Assembly (NCBI GenBank): GCA_002245135.1
Contig: NGBS01000905.1
Span: 1 to 64,000 of the forward strand
Source of the DNA: Proteromonas lacertae
Taxonomy: Eukaryota; Sar; Bigyra; Opalinata; Proteromonadidae
Direction: 5' to 3'
DNA length: 64,000 bases
Part shown: positions 10,401 to 21,552 of the stretch, piece by piece
Layout: every line of letters begins with the position of its first letter
How positions within the stretch are numbered: the first letter of the stretch is position 1
The notes under the pieces: model-generated
The model's input: the letters and a program-made list of their open reading frames with translations, nothing else
Databases searched by the model: none
Told to the model about the DNA's origin: nothing
Made by a program: the position numbers and the translations under genes

Positions 10401-11928
10401 AACATCTACTTCATCTCTTTTAATATCATCATCATCATTATAATCGATTACTAATTCATCATTATTATCATCTTCTTCACCATTTTCTTCTTCTTCTTCT
10501 TCTTCTTCTATTTCCATTACTTGTTCACTTTCTTCATTTTCATCATCTTCTTCTTCACCACCTTCATTATCTTGATAATTAAAAGCATAATAATGGTTAT
10601 TATTACCACGGTTTGATATATTCAGTTGAAATGGCTTTTCAGAACGATAAAATAGTTTTGTACAACTATTCTCCATCTTAATTAATGAATCAATTAATTT
10701 TTTATTCTTTTTACTCAACCAACTTACATTCAACAGATAGTAAATGTATATTAGCTTATTGTAACTATTGTAATGGTTTATCATTTTTATTAAGTTCTCT
10801 ATAAACATAACAGAATATATAAATTATACTTTCACTTGTAATAACATTATCATATACTATTTTATCTTTCATTTCATAATCATTTGATATTAATTCATAT
10901 ACAAAATCTACATTTCTCACCAATATATTCAGCATTTTATCTTCATTCAATTCTTCTTTCATTTCTTTAGAGAAATAGATCTGCAACTCTTTTATTGTTG
11001 GTCTTTTCTTAGGATTTGTATCTAAACATTTCTCAAGTATTTTGAAGTATTTTGATATATCTTCAGTATAATTACTATATAATAATCCATTTTTGTTGAA
11101 GATCATATAATGTAATAATACTCCTATACTGAATACATCGCTTTTATTGCTTATTTCTTTGTTTTGTAGTATTTCTGGAGATATGAAAAATAAGTCTTTA
11201 TATGTATAGCTTTCTATTCTATTTAAGTCATTTTCACAGTAATTACTAAGTAAATAATTACCTTCATCAGTTATTAAAACATTAGAAGGCTTGATTCTTC
11301 CATGAATTAAATTCAACTCATCTAATAAACACAATTCATTGGATATTTCATTAAATACACTTTCGATATTCTCGTCTGTATATTTATCTATTCTTTCTAT
11401 CGAACCATTCTTATAATATGGTGTGTATATTGTCAAATCATTATTTAATACTTCTATATTAACATAGACAAAAGGATTTATAAAAGAAGTAACAAGATTC
11501 ATTGCATCAATCTAAATATAGTTTTATTAAAGTATACATACATAACTACATAGGATATCATGACTGTAATAGCTCTTATTGTATATCTTCGCTATCTTCT
11601 CATCATGTTGTTTATCTTCTATATACAATGTTTGAAAATATTTAGTTGTCTTTATAGAATTTAATATCTATCATATATCATCAAAAATCATACTTTAAGA
11701 CTATGAAGTGAATTTGGATTTTTCTAATAGAATATATTCCTATATTTGTACATTTACGCTTTCATCATTGCAATTTATATTCATTGAATAAAATGGAGCA
11801 ATTAATAATGAAAAAATGAACGAAATTGAAATGAGTGATTTGATAGGAATCAAGCCTACATAGAATAATAAGAATAAAATTGTTATTATGATAGCAATAC
11901 AGAGCAAAATATATTCAAATTCATACAC
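7462..11928 (-). CDS. Kinase-like (pseudokinase) plus leucine-rich-repeat protein, about 14 exons
   Basis: Exons, minus strand: 11928-11752, 11723-11694, 11667-11542, 11511-10830, 10798-10274, 10241-10074, 10041-9874, 9845-9759, 9730-9503, 9470-9387, 9356-8406, 8371-8288, 8255-8169, 8141-7462. The sum is 4077 nt, in frame throughout (1358 aa). Introns are 26-34 nt. The first two exons are less certain; they add a hydrophobic N-terminus with two likely membrane helices. A kinase fold follows, but HRD is HGR (IHGRIKPSNVL) and DFG is SNY, so catalysis is unlikely; SPE and DVFSIGV are kept. Then an acidic linker (EEEEEEEENGEEDD), many LRRs (LDVSNN, LNISRN, LDLSS) and a basic tail (GKRKRDEE). From exon 5 on, introns are phase 1 and most fall just after the LRR LxLS strand. 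A decayed relative lies at 53.3-56.4 kb. Confidence 0.8.
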
Positions 11929-12061
11929 TTATATCAACAATACATATTCAAAATGTAGAAATTATTAAAATAATCATATAATGTTGAAAAATTCTTTTGA
12001 CAATTCTTTACATAAATACAGTTAATAGAATAAATAAGGCATATATAGCTTAAATTAACAC

Positions 12062-13225
12062 TTATAATACAGTATCATCTTCATCATTCTTTATTTCATC
12101 TTCTTCATCACTCACATATTGTAATACTCCATGATATTTTACTCTTTTACCATATAATTCATCAATAATATCTATAAAACTTCTATAAAACTCACTCAAT
12201 TCATCTTCATTTTCAATTCGATGAATTTTTTTCTTGTTCTCTAATCCTATCATATAAAGGTTGTTTTTATTCATTTCTTTCATTTTATCATTCTCTTCTT
12301 TCAACGTTTTATAAAGAAACCGTTTCAATCTTTCTAATAACATCTCATCTTTCTTTATCTCATTGATAGACTTCAAAAATCTTTTTCTTAAATATTCATC
12401 ATTCATTTCTTTAATATTATTTCTTATCTCGTTTTTAACTCGCTTATAATTATTATATTTTGTCATTTCTATTACTTTATTTCGAATTATATCATGTTTA
12501 TATATTGAATAATTCTCAGATGGAATTCCTTCATCTTTATTGTTTATTTCATTCATCCATCTATCCACTATTAATCTACTATCACTTTCTATTTCGATTA
12601 TATCGATATGAATTAATTTCTTTTCATCTAAAATATAATTTTCTATTACAGATATTATCTTTTCTGGATAAAATACATTACCAATATCAAATACAAATCT
12701 TACACTAGTTGTATCAAATAGTTTCTTTATTATTTCTAATATATATGGTTGTAATGTATTTAACCAAATATTTAAATCTATTTCTTCACTTATTTCATTT
12801 CTATCATAATTACAATGACTTAACTCATCTTGTTGAATATATAAACACTCATTATTATATAAAAGCGATTCTATACACTCATGAAATGAGGAATTACATT
12901 TTTCAAACCAACTATAGAAATTATTTATAGTCAAGACTTCATCTATACGACTGTCACTTCTTATTGGACAATCATCTATATATATCATATGTATCAGTTG
13001 TTTCAAATTCTTTAAAACTTCAACTATTCTATTCTCATCATAACGACTTGGAACATCAATTTCATCAAATGAAAAAGTAGTCCACTTCTCTTCTTCACAC
13101 AAATCATATCTTCCATTCTCATCTTCTAACCATTTTCTCATTTGGGTTGATCCAGAACCAGATATACCTATTAAACACAATAAGTGAACAACTCTAGATT
13201 TTAATGGCATGTCATTATAATGCAA
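12062..13225 (-). CDS. P-loop-like protein of unknown function (387 aa)
   Basis: A single long frame. The N-terminus has a hydrophobic strand leading into a P-loop-like turn (LCLIGISGSGSTQMRKW), but the Walker lysine is replaced: GSGST where GSGKT/S is expected. A second hydrophobic strand (VRFVFDIGN) and HIDIIEIES follow, which is compatible with the KTI12/PSTK nucleotide-kinase type of architecture; this is a weak suggestion only. The middle is basic and helical (KRVKNEIRNNIKEM, LLERLKRFLYKTLK) and the end is acidic (SDEEDEIKNDEDD). The promoter side faces the 13.2-13.8 kb gap, which contains a 64-bp repeat also found at the FAN1 start. Confidence 0.55.
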   Translation of the reverse strand: MHYNDMPLKSRVVHLLCLIGISGSGSTQMRKWLEDENGRYDLCEEEKWTTFSFDEIDVPSRYDENRIVEVLKNLKQLIHMIYIDDCPIRSDSRIDEVLTINNFYSWFEKCNSSFHECIESLLYNNECLYIQQDELSHCNYDRNEISEEIDLNIWLNTLQPYILEIIKKLFDTTSVRFVFDIGNVFYPEKIISVIENYILDEKKLIHIDIIEIESDSRLIVDRWMNEINNKDEGIPSENYSIYKHDIIRNKVIEMTKYNNYKRVKNEIRNNIKEMNDEYLRKRFLKSINEIKKDEMLLERLKRFLYKTLKEENDKMKEMNKNNLYMIGLENKKKIHRIENEDELSEFYRSFIDIIDELYGKRVKYHGVLQYVSDEEDEIKNDEDDTVL

Positions 13226-13813
13226 TTAATAATCGAATAATGAAATATTCTTTCAAAAATGATAGATATGTTTGATTCTTAGTTTGTGAAAATGAAACGA
13301 CTATAAATTTGAAATATGAATTTGAACTGAACTGGTAGTAAATAGGATATAAAAATCTTTAAGAGTAATATTATTGTTATTTATAATGTATAGCTGTAGT
13401 TATGGAATAAAATTATACTCGAATTCTTTAATTCTGTTATTTAAGTTGAATATCTCTATTAATTCATCATATTGATAATCATTTACTCATTTTGTGATTG
13501 GATTTGAAAAATAAAGCAAAAAGAAAAATCAAGAAAAACAAAATACAACTATGAATGTTATACAACTGCATATTATTAGTTGATACATTTAATATTTGGA
13601 ATTAATTGTGTTATAAATCATGAAGTTGTATGAACATTTGATGTAACAATAGAATTGGTATATAATATAAGTTGATTAATGATATTATTGCTCAATGAAT
13701 CATGTGCTGAAATGAGTTATTCATAATATAATTAAAATATGTAAAAATCATGTAAAAATTCTATTTTGATTATCAAGAGTATTTTTAACTAAACAGATTA
13801 AAATAATATCAAA
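13226..13813. other. Intergenic region between divergent genes
   Basis: About 590 bp without a convincing frame. Its left part holds a 64-bp sequence (13268-13331) nearly identical to the sequence directly before and into the FAN1 start codon. It presumably holds promoters for both flanking genes. Confidence 0.5.
13268..13331 (+). repeat. 64-bp direct repeat, copy 1 (upstream of surface-protein gene)
   Basis: Starts ATGTTTGATTCTTAG and matches 19221-19284 in the same orientation with about three substitutions. The second copy runs up to the first base of the FAN1 start codon, so this copy looks like a duplicated FAN1 5' leader or promoter. The pair brackets the 5.3-kb surface-protein gene. 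Confidence 0.8.
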
Positions 13814-16800
13814 ATGTTATTCTTAGTCAATTGGCTGATATTGTTGGTTGGTTCTTCATGTATATATAATGTAGAATCTATATAATATAGATGCACTAAC
13901 TCAATTTACATGTAATAAAACTTCAGACATTCATTTATTTAGAAATCAAAAGGTTAATATACCATTCAAATGTTCTCAACAAATTGGAACTGTCGAAATT
14001 ATACCTAAATTACCTAAAGGTCTTGAATTGGTAAAAGATAGAATAGTTGGAATGTTGAAAGAAAGATGCAAAGATTATATTTACAAAGTTCATATCACTT
14101 CAGCCCAAACCTCTGATAGTTATGATGATGAATTTACTCTTGGTTCTATAACTCATTTAAGAGAATATAAGAAAGGAGTTAAAGAAAGTCAAGCTATTGA
14201 AGATTATATTACACTCAGTAGTTATTGGTATGTATATACTTACCCTACAGGTGAACCAGGCAAAGATTGGATAGATCCTTCTTTCAATCCAGCTGTTAGT
14301 CCATATGAATGGATTTATACACCAGCTAACAATTTGCCTACTAACATAGGTCAAAAGTATGTATTTTATAAAACCAGCTTTACATATACGAATGATGTAA
14401 TTGATAATATGAAACAAATGTTAGGAACAATCAGTGTAGATGGTGCATTTGGAATAATGATAAATGGTCATCGAATATTCAGTAAAGGTATTAGTTTAGA
14501 TGATTTTGGTGATTTCAATAAAACTGCATATCGTAATGTATCTGTAGAAGACTATGAATTATATATGCCTTTAGAATTATTCATATATGGTGAAAACACA
14601 ATAGAAATCGCAGTTCATGCTTACGAAGGTGAAGAAGATAAAGAGAAGCGATTTTCCTTTACTTTATCTGCTTGGTCATCAACAGATGAACTAGTGGTTC
14701 AAACATTATCAAGTGTAGGATCTGGAGGAATGAATATGACAGTAGAAAAACAAGGTGAAACAAAGAATCCAGAATTTGAATATTTAATAGATTTAAAAAA
14801 TACCAAATTTCAGTTAGCTGGTATATATGGTGATGAATCATCAATATTTCCAAACAAAATAACATGTTCATTTCCAAACCATGCTAAATATTTTAATAAT
14901 TTGGTATTAGGTACAGTATCAAATAACGTTGTATTTCCAAAAACATTTACAGTTGAAGGAACAATGGATATGGTTGGAGAAAAAGGAGTTGATTCGGTAT
15001 GGGAAGAGATATTTAGTGAAACTAGAGATAAACCTGATGGATATCCAACCACAGCTATGATTTCTTGGGATATGAATAATCCAAATTTCCATTTATATGA
15101 AGGTTATAGATTGAATATTAAAAGTAATTTTGAATATAATGTTTTATATGGAAACTATTTAGAAATGACTCAATTTGTTGTGAAATATAAAAGTATGGTG
15201 AATTGTATTGAAGATGAATATTCAAGTGCTGTTATGGGAAGTTATGGTACTAAGTTTTGTCCAGAAGATGAATATGGATATATAAAGAAAGAATGTACAG
15301 CTGATGGATTTAGTAATGAAGAAATAAATGAATGTAAACCAAAACAAATATCCAATCTTGTATATCCAAATGATGGTATTACTAAATTTTATGTTAATTA
15401 CAATAATACATTTGTTCCAACATATGAAGGTTTAGCAAAGTCATTCTCAATTGATTGTGGTGAAGAACATACAGAATTTAAAGTAAACAAATATGGTGTT
15501 GTTTATTCTGTACCTCTTTTTACATATGAAGATGTTAGTTGTATTGTCTCTTATATAGGTGACAATGGAGATGAAGGTCAAGCATCAGTAACAATATCAA
15601 GTGAGAGTATTCATTAAGTTTTTATTATATGTATTTAATAGATCAGTATTGTGAAGAAGAGAATTATCCAGTAACCATTGCAGGAGAATATGTAGAAATA
15701 TCCAAGTGTAAAGATTTAGATGAATTATTTGATAATAATGCAGGGAAGTACTATTGTTATCCAGCATTTCCTCCTAAATTTGTCGCTACTGATAGATGTA
15801 GTATGTTTTATTGTTTTTAGTTGTATTAATTAATAGAATATGATAAACCCATACTTAAATATGCAGAAACAGAATACGAATTTGTGAAAGAAACTGAAAT
15901 TACACCAGTTGAACCATTAAGCATCGAACTACGTCATACAAGGATATATTTCTCAAAGGAAACTCCTCAAGGATTCAAAATCGATCCAGAAACTGGTGTA
16001 ATAAGTGGTACAACTGAATCTTTAACAAATACCTATAAAACTGAAATAACAATTGAAAATGAAGATACATATAGTATAGTAAGATTAACCATAAAAATAG
16101 TGAATAAATTAACAACATCCATCGTATATAGTGACATGAATCTATATACAGGTGTTAGATTTAGAAGTCCACCTCCAACAATTGAATCTGATTCAACAAT
16201 AGGAAGTTGTTCAATTGAACCACCGTTACCTGAAGGATTAACATTAAGTTGTAAAACAGGAATTATATCTGGAACAAACACTGATCAATTAGATGGTTAT
16301 GAAGCCAAACATATAGTTAGTAATAGTGGTGGAACAAGTAGTAATGAATTTACAATAAAAATCACAGCCAAATATTGTGATGCTGAAGATGGATTTGCAG
16401 TGACATTTCCAGGTGAAACAGGTACTAAACCATGTTCAACATTAGGAGAAGAAGGAAAAGAATATGGAGATATAACCAGAGTATGTAAAATAATCGATAA
16501 AACAACATATGATGTAGAATGGGAAGATCCATCCAATTCTGGTTGTCGTATATTTATTTTATAATTATTATTTATTATAATAGACGAAGCATATCCACAA
16601 TCTTTTGAAATACCAGAGTCAGCATTAACAGTTGTAACAGATGGTCCTAAATCTGTAAAGCTTACAGTAGTACCTGAAGGTGTTAATTATAAAATAACAT
16701 TAGATCCTCCTCCTCCATCTAGTACTATCGCTGCTGGTAATGTAATAATGTTTCCTTCAGGAAGTTCATATATGGAAACTGCTAGTGTAACACTAAGTAG

Positions 16801-19094
16801 TGATGTTGAAATTACTCATCAATATGATTTCAAAGTCTATGCTCCAGTCTGTGAGGGAAATGGTTTTCCAAGAACACAAGTTAAGAAAACAGCAACTAAG
16901 AAATGTACACCTCCTCTTTATGGAACAGTAATAGGAACATGTCAAGAAGCTAATCCTCCTCCATATTTATTTACTGAAGATGATAGTGGATGTCATAATT
17001 CTCCTTATCCAACCAATGTGGAATGGAATATTCCAGATAAATTATATGTAGCATTTGCATTAACAAAAATTGATCCAATAATAAGTGATGCCTCCGGATA
17101 CAATATCGTTTGAATGGAAAGATGGTATATCACCAGGTGGTATAAGATTAGATGGTAAGACAGGTGTAATAACTGGAACTCCTACTCAAGATACTCAAAG
17201 TTCACCTGAATTTGTAATAATAGTTCATGGAGATGCTGATGTAGAATATAAATTAGTGATAAATGTAATTCAATTAAGATGTGAAGCAACAGATACTTAT
17301 CCAGAAGTTAATGCTGGTGAAATAGCTAAGGGAAGTTGTAAGCAAGGAGAAGAAGGTACAATGAATGCAAGATGTACAATTAAACAGTCTGGTAGTGATT
17401 ATATTGCTGTATTTATACCTCTTGATAATACTTGTAAAGAAGCTAAACCAGTATTTACCTATACTGCTCAAGAGAAAGGATATAGATTAGGAAAAGATGA
17501 AATTAATTTGATTCCAGAGTATGATGCAAACATATTTCCATTGTTGACATGGACATTTGAAAATTTACCAGATGGTGTAAGTGGTAATCCAGCTGATGGA
17601 TCAATAAAAGGAATTCCAACATCAACTAATCCTATAGATAATATTCAAATAATCGGTATTACAGCATCTACAGGTAATAAAGAATCTGATCCATTTCCTT
17701 TGATAGTGTATATTGCTGATGATTATCGATGTGTTGCTAAAGGTAAATATCCAACATCTGTGAAAGGATCTAAATTTGATTCACCATGTTTAGATGGTAA
17801 AATAGGAAATCAAAGAATAGAATGTTTGAGTGGTGGTGTTTGGAGTGATTTATTAACAACTAACTGTACAAATCCAATTATTCATAATGAAGAAAATAAT
17901 TTATCAGTTGTTTTTAAATTTACTGCCAAAAGAGTGACTATTGATGATTTATTAATGGAAGATATTGAAGGATTAAGACAAGGTATTTGTGCAGTTTTAG
18001 GTATAAAAGATAATTGTAAAAATCGAGTTCAAGTAGTTGCAGTGAAAAGCAATGGTAGAAGAAGAATTCTTGTTGATGAATCAGTAGAATTTAATGCTTA
18101 TATAGTAACAGATAAAGAAACAGTTACACAAGCAAGAGTTGAAGAAAATTTACCTAATTTCCAAGCTAAAAAGACTTTCTTAGATGCCTTTGCCACAGCA
18201 TTTGATAAAGATGACACTACTTCTAAATTGAGTAGTGTATTAAATGAAATTGTTGCACCTAAACAAAAAGTAACAATACCAGAGATAATAACTGAAGCAA
18301 CAACAATCCCTTCTACAATTATAGAAACAACTACTAATCCAGATTCAATTACAGTAACTACTAATATTCCAATAGAATCAACTACCAATCCAGATACAGT
18401 CACTGATTTAACAACTAATCCTTCACCAATTACAGAAACATCTACAAATCCTGATGTAATAACTGAATCAACATCAAAGCCTTTTCTTAAAGGTGAAATA
18501 ACAATGGTAATAGTAATAAAAAATGCAACAGATAGTAGTTTATCTAATGAATTAATCAAATCGATCAAAATTGTTTTTATTCAATTTTATTTTGAAGTAT
18601 TTAATATAAAAATAACTGAAATACAATTACAAATAGATATTGAACAAATAGACAATTTACTTATCAGAAGATTATTATCAAGTGATATGAAAATAAATAT
18701 AAAGATTACTACAGATAATGAAGAAGAATATATCATATATAAGTCTAAATCAGAAGTATTTGTTGATAGTTTTAAGAATGATCTATCAAATGAATCTAAT
18801 TTGCCATTGAAATTACTTGACAAAATGAAAAATGATGTTTATTTGAATGATGTTTTCAAATATTCAGTAATGGATGATTTAGATTATCATAGTTATGAAT
18901 ACTATGATAATCCAACAAAAGAAGCAGAAGATAGTGATAAAAATGATTGGATATTAATTGTGGGTATTGTTGTTGGACTTCTTTGCGTTATTATTGTTAT
19001 ACTTGTGATTATAATACTTGTATTAGTAATAAGACCAAAGAAAGCATCTCATAGTAATAGTAGCATTGATAAAACATATACACCAAGAGTATAA
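13814..19094 (+). CDS. Large mucin-like type I surface protein with putative-Ig (He_PIG-like) repeats
   Basis: Exons 13814-13859, 13891-15606, 15642-15800, 15837-16547, 16584-19094; all four introns (31-36 nt) are phase 1. Exon 1 encodes a signal peptide (MLFLVNWLILLVGSS). The N-terminal 300 residues hold a jelly-roll-like stretch (FGIMINGHRIF, then GENTIEIAVHAYEG). Further on come putative-Ig loops with the P-x-G-x-x-x-[DS]-x-x-T-G-x-I-x-G-T signature (GFKIDPETGVISGT, GLTLSCKTGIISGT, GIRLDGKTGVITGT), Cys-rich inserts, a Thr/Pro-rich mucin-like stalk (ETTTNPDSITVTTN, TNPDTVTDLTTNPS), one membrane helix (ILIVGIVVGLLCVIIV) and a short tail. One reading-frame shift near 17085 interrupts a putative-Ig loop, so the gene is either decaying or carries a one-base assembly error. 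Role: probably adhesion or surface coat, by inference. Confidence 0.75.
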
Positions 19095-19220
19095 TTATAA
19101 ATGTTTCATTACTTTCCATATTCATAGTTTTTGTTGTTGTTGTTGTTTTATTATCTTCTTTTATGATATTTTCTCAATTCAGTTTATCTTTATTGAGATG
19201 ATCTTTTAAATAATATAGAA

Positions 19221-19284
19221 ATGTTTGATTCTTAGTTTGTGAAAATGAAACGACTCTACATTTGAAATATGAATTTGAGCTGAA
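19221..19284 (+). repeat. 64-bp direct repeat, copy 2 (FAN1 5' end)
   Basis: Same orientation as 13268-13331, about three differences. It ends at the first base of the FAN1 ATG, so it contains the 5' leader of FAN1. Confidence 0.8.
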
Positions 19285-21422
19285 TGGAAGAAAAGGAAGA
19301 AACAGAAACACCTCCAGAGCATTTTAATTTCTATTTACATAATGTAACTATAATTTTGGAAGAAAGTATTACACGAAATCAAAATTTGTTTGCTGTTGAG
19401 GAACTATCATTATATAATTCCTTTAAAAGATTAAAGTCAAATTCAGCTATTCTATTAGCAAGAATGTTTACCAGAAAAAGAGTATGGTTCTTAGATAGCC
19501 AAATTGACTATTATGTATCAGATTTTATGGATTGTAAATCTGAATTATTGAATGAGTCACTGTTGACAAATCCATCAGAAGAAGATGTAGTTACTATTAC
19601 TGAATCTTTGTCATTGAAGGAATTAAAAGAAATTCATACAAAAATCAATCCTCTGTCGAAATTATCAAATAGGACACAAATATTACAAAGCCTAAAATCA
19701 TTTTTAAAGCAAAAACTATTGTTTTCTGAATCACCTTCACATCGTTTATTGTCAGTTACTTTAAAAGTAGTAAAATCAATCGTTTCAATCTCTCCTTTGT
19801 TTAAAACACTGTATAATAGATGTTCTATGTTATTTTTCATGACTCCTTATTTTATATCTGGTGATTTACCAGCTCAAAATTCAAAATTGTTGTTGGAAGA
19901 ATTAAATAAAGTAAAATATCCACCACATAATGTGAATATAACCATACCAATATTTAAAGAAAGAAATGATATGATAAAGTATATATATATAATATTATTT
20001 TCTATTCATTTATATATTAGTTTTGAAAATGCATGTAAAGAATATAATAAAATGTCAGATGAAAATGACGAAATTGATTATGGAATGATAAAAGAATATC
20101 TTCTCAATTCACAGAATAAACAAATCAAAATCAATCCTTTATATTCATTATTTTCAGCAGAATATACATACGTTTCTATATTATGTCATCACATTGATGA
20201 TTTAGAAAAAGAAAAGAAGTATGAAGAAGCAGTAAAAGAAATTGAATTTCTTTTAAACTTTGAATATATATCTTATAAAAGATCAAAATTGATTGATAGA
20301 TATTGTACTAATTTAGAACATTTGAAAAGACAAAAAGACAGTTTGATGTTTTGTTATACTGTCTTAAATCAAAATGAATATAAAATAGATGATGTTACTA
20401 GATATGAAATAATTAAAAGAATAAAAAAATTAAACAAATATTCGACAGAAATAAATAATTTACCAAAAGAAATACCAGAAATATATGATCCAAAAAATAT
20501 ACCTATTACCTATTTGAAAGCAGAACCAACCAATAGAAATGCAGGACAAAAGAGTCGTTATTATAATGAAAAAGATGAATGTGTGGGTGTTGAAGCATTA
20601 GGAATTGAATATTATAATAAATTAGGTTATGTTGGATATCACAGTGAAGGTAGTGTTTATAGATATTTCTTTATTCTTCTATTCTGGGATATTATGTATG
20701 AAGATATTCCAAATGTATTTCATAACAAATTTCAATATTTTCCAATTGATTTATACTGTGATGAATTGTTTTATGAAAATAGAAAAGAAATGATTGATAA
20801 TAGGTTGAAATGTATTTCTGAAATGAAAAATGAAGGATTGAAAGAGGAATTGTATAATAGTTATATGAAATGTAAAGATTATACAGTTCCAAGTATGAAT
20901 TTTGATAAATATCCAATAGAAGAAATTATAAAAATAGGAATAGGGTTTGGAGGTGAAAAAATATCAAAAATATTATATAAGTTATGCAAAAATCATAGTG
21001 TGTATACAACAGGTTTACCTGATTTAGTGCTATACAAATATAATAGTTTGAAATGTGATTATTGTTTGAATAATAATAATAGTTTTGATATATTGAAATG
21101 TAAATGTGAATTTATATCAAAAATGGTTGAAGTTAAAGGAGAAAGAGATCATCTATCAACTATACAAATACTATGGTCAGAATATTTGTTAGAAAATGAA
21201 ATAGATTTTGAAATGCTAAAAGTAGGTGGTAATAATCTAATTGTTGAAGAGGAAGTAGAATCTGAGAATCATTTATTAGATTTGAATATAAAAGCTAAAA
21301 GGAGAAGTAAGTCAGAGAAGAGAGTGAGAAAGAAAAGAAAAACAAAAAAGATTAAAAAAGAGGATGTAATTGAAATTGAAGATGATGACGATGATTTTGA
21401 AGATGTTATAGATTTAACTTAG
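19284..21422 (+). CDS. FAN1: FAN1-type structure-specific nuclease (VRR-NUC)
   Basis: Single exon, 712 aa. FAN1 nucleases trim 5' flaps in interstrand-crosslink repair in the nucleus. The C-terminal VRR-NUC core is clear: GYHSEGSVYRYFFILLFWD carries the first catalytic Glu, GLPDLVLY the Asp, and MVEVKGERDHLS the Glu-x-Lys pair. FPIDLYCDELF matches the conserved block before the nuclease core. A SAP-like helix pair (LSLKELKEIHTKI) and a helical TPR-like middle precede it, as in the family. The extreme C-terminus is basic (KRRSKSEKRVRKKRK) and then acidic, ending DVIDLT, which could be a nuclear signal plus a SUMO-interacting motif. An N-terminal UBZ finger is not visible. The start codon sits at the end of a 64-bp repeated leader. 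Confidence 0.85.
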   Translation: MEEKEETETPPEHFNFYLHNVTIILEESITRNQNLFAVEELSLYNSFKRLKSNSAILLARMFTRKRVWFLDSQIDYYVSDFMDCKSELLNESLLTNPSEEDVVTITESLSLKELKEIHTKINPLSKLSNRTQILQSLKSFLKQKLLFSESPSHRLLSVTLKVVKSIVSISPLFKTLYNRCSMLFFMTPYFISGDLPAQNSKLLLEELNKVKYPPHNVNITIPIFKERNDMIKYIYIILFSIHLYISFENACKEYNKMSDENDEIDYGMIKEYLLNSQNKQIKINPLYSLFSAEYTYVSILCHHIDDLEKEKKYEEAVKEIEFLLNFEYISYKRSKLIDRYCTNLEHLKRQKDSLMFCYTVLNQNEYKIDDVTRYEIIKRIKKLNKYSTEINNLPKEIPEIYDPKNIPITYLKAEPTNRNAGQKSRYYNEKDECVGVEALGIEYYNKLGYVGYHSEGSVYRYFFILLFWDIMYEDIPNVFHNKFQYFPIDLYCDELFYENRKEMIDNRLKCISEMKNEGLKEELYNSYMKCKDYTVPSMNFDKYPIEEIIKIGIGFGGEKISKILYKLCKNHSVYTTGLPDLVLYKYNSLKCDYCLNNNNSFDILKCKCEFISKMVEVKGERDHLSTIQILWSEYLLENEIDFEMLKVGGNNLIVEEEVESENHLLDLNIKAKRRSKSEKRVRKKRKTKKIKKEDVIEIEDDDDDFEDVIDLT

Positions 21423-21552
21423 GCATATTTATATTTTTATGAATAAATTGTGCGATTGTTGCGGTGAATGGAAGAGAAAACTAACAAAAACAATACAATT
21501 CAACAAGCCGTAATCAAACTTTTTTGTTTTTTATTCTTTTTCTCATTTATAT

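Noticed and set aside
14157-15052. Minus-strand frames inside the mucin-like gene
   Set aside because: No start context, no family match, and they overlap a strongly supported coding frame.
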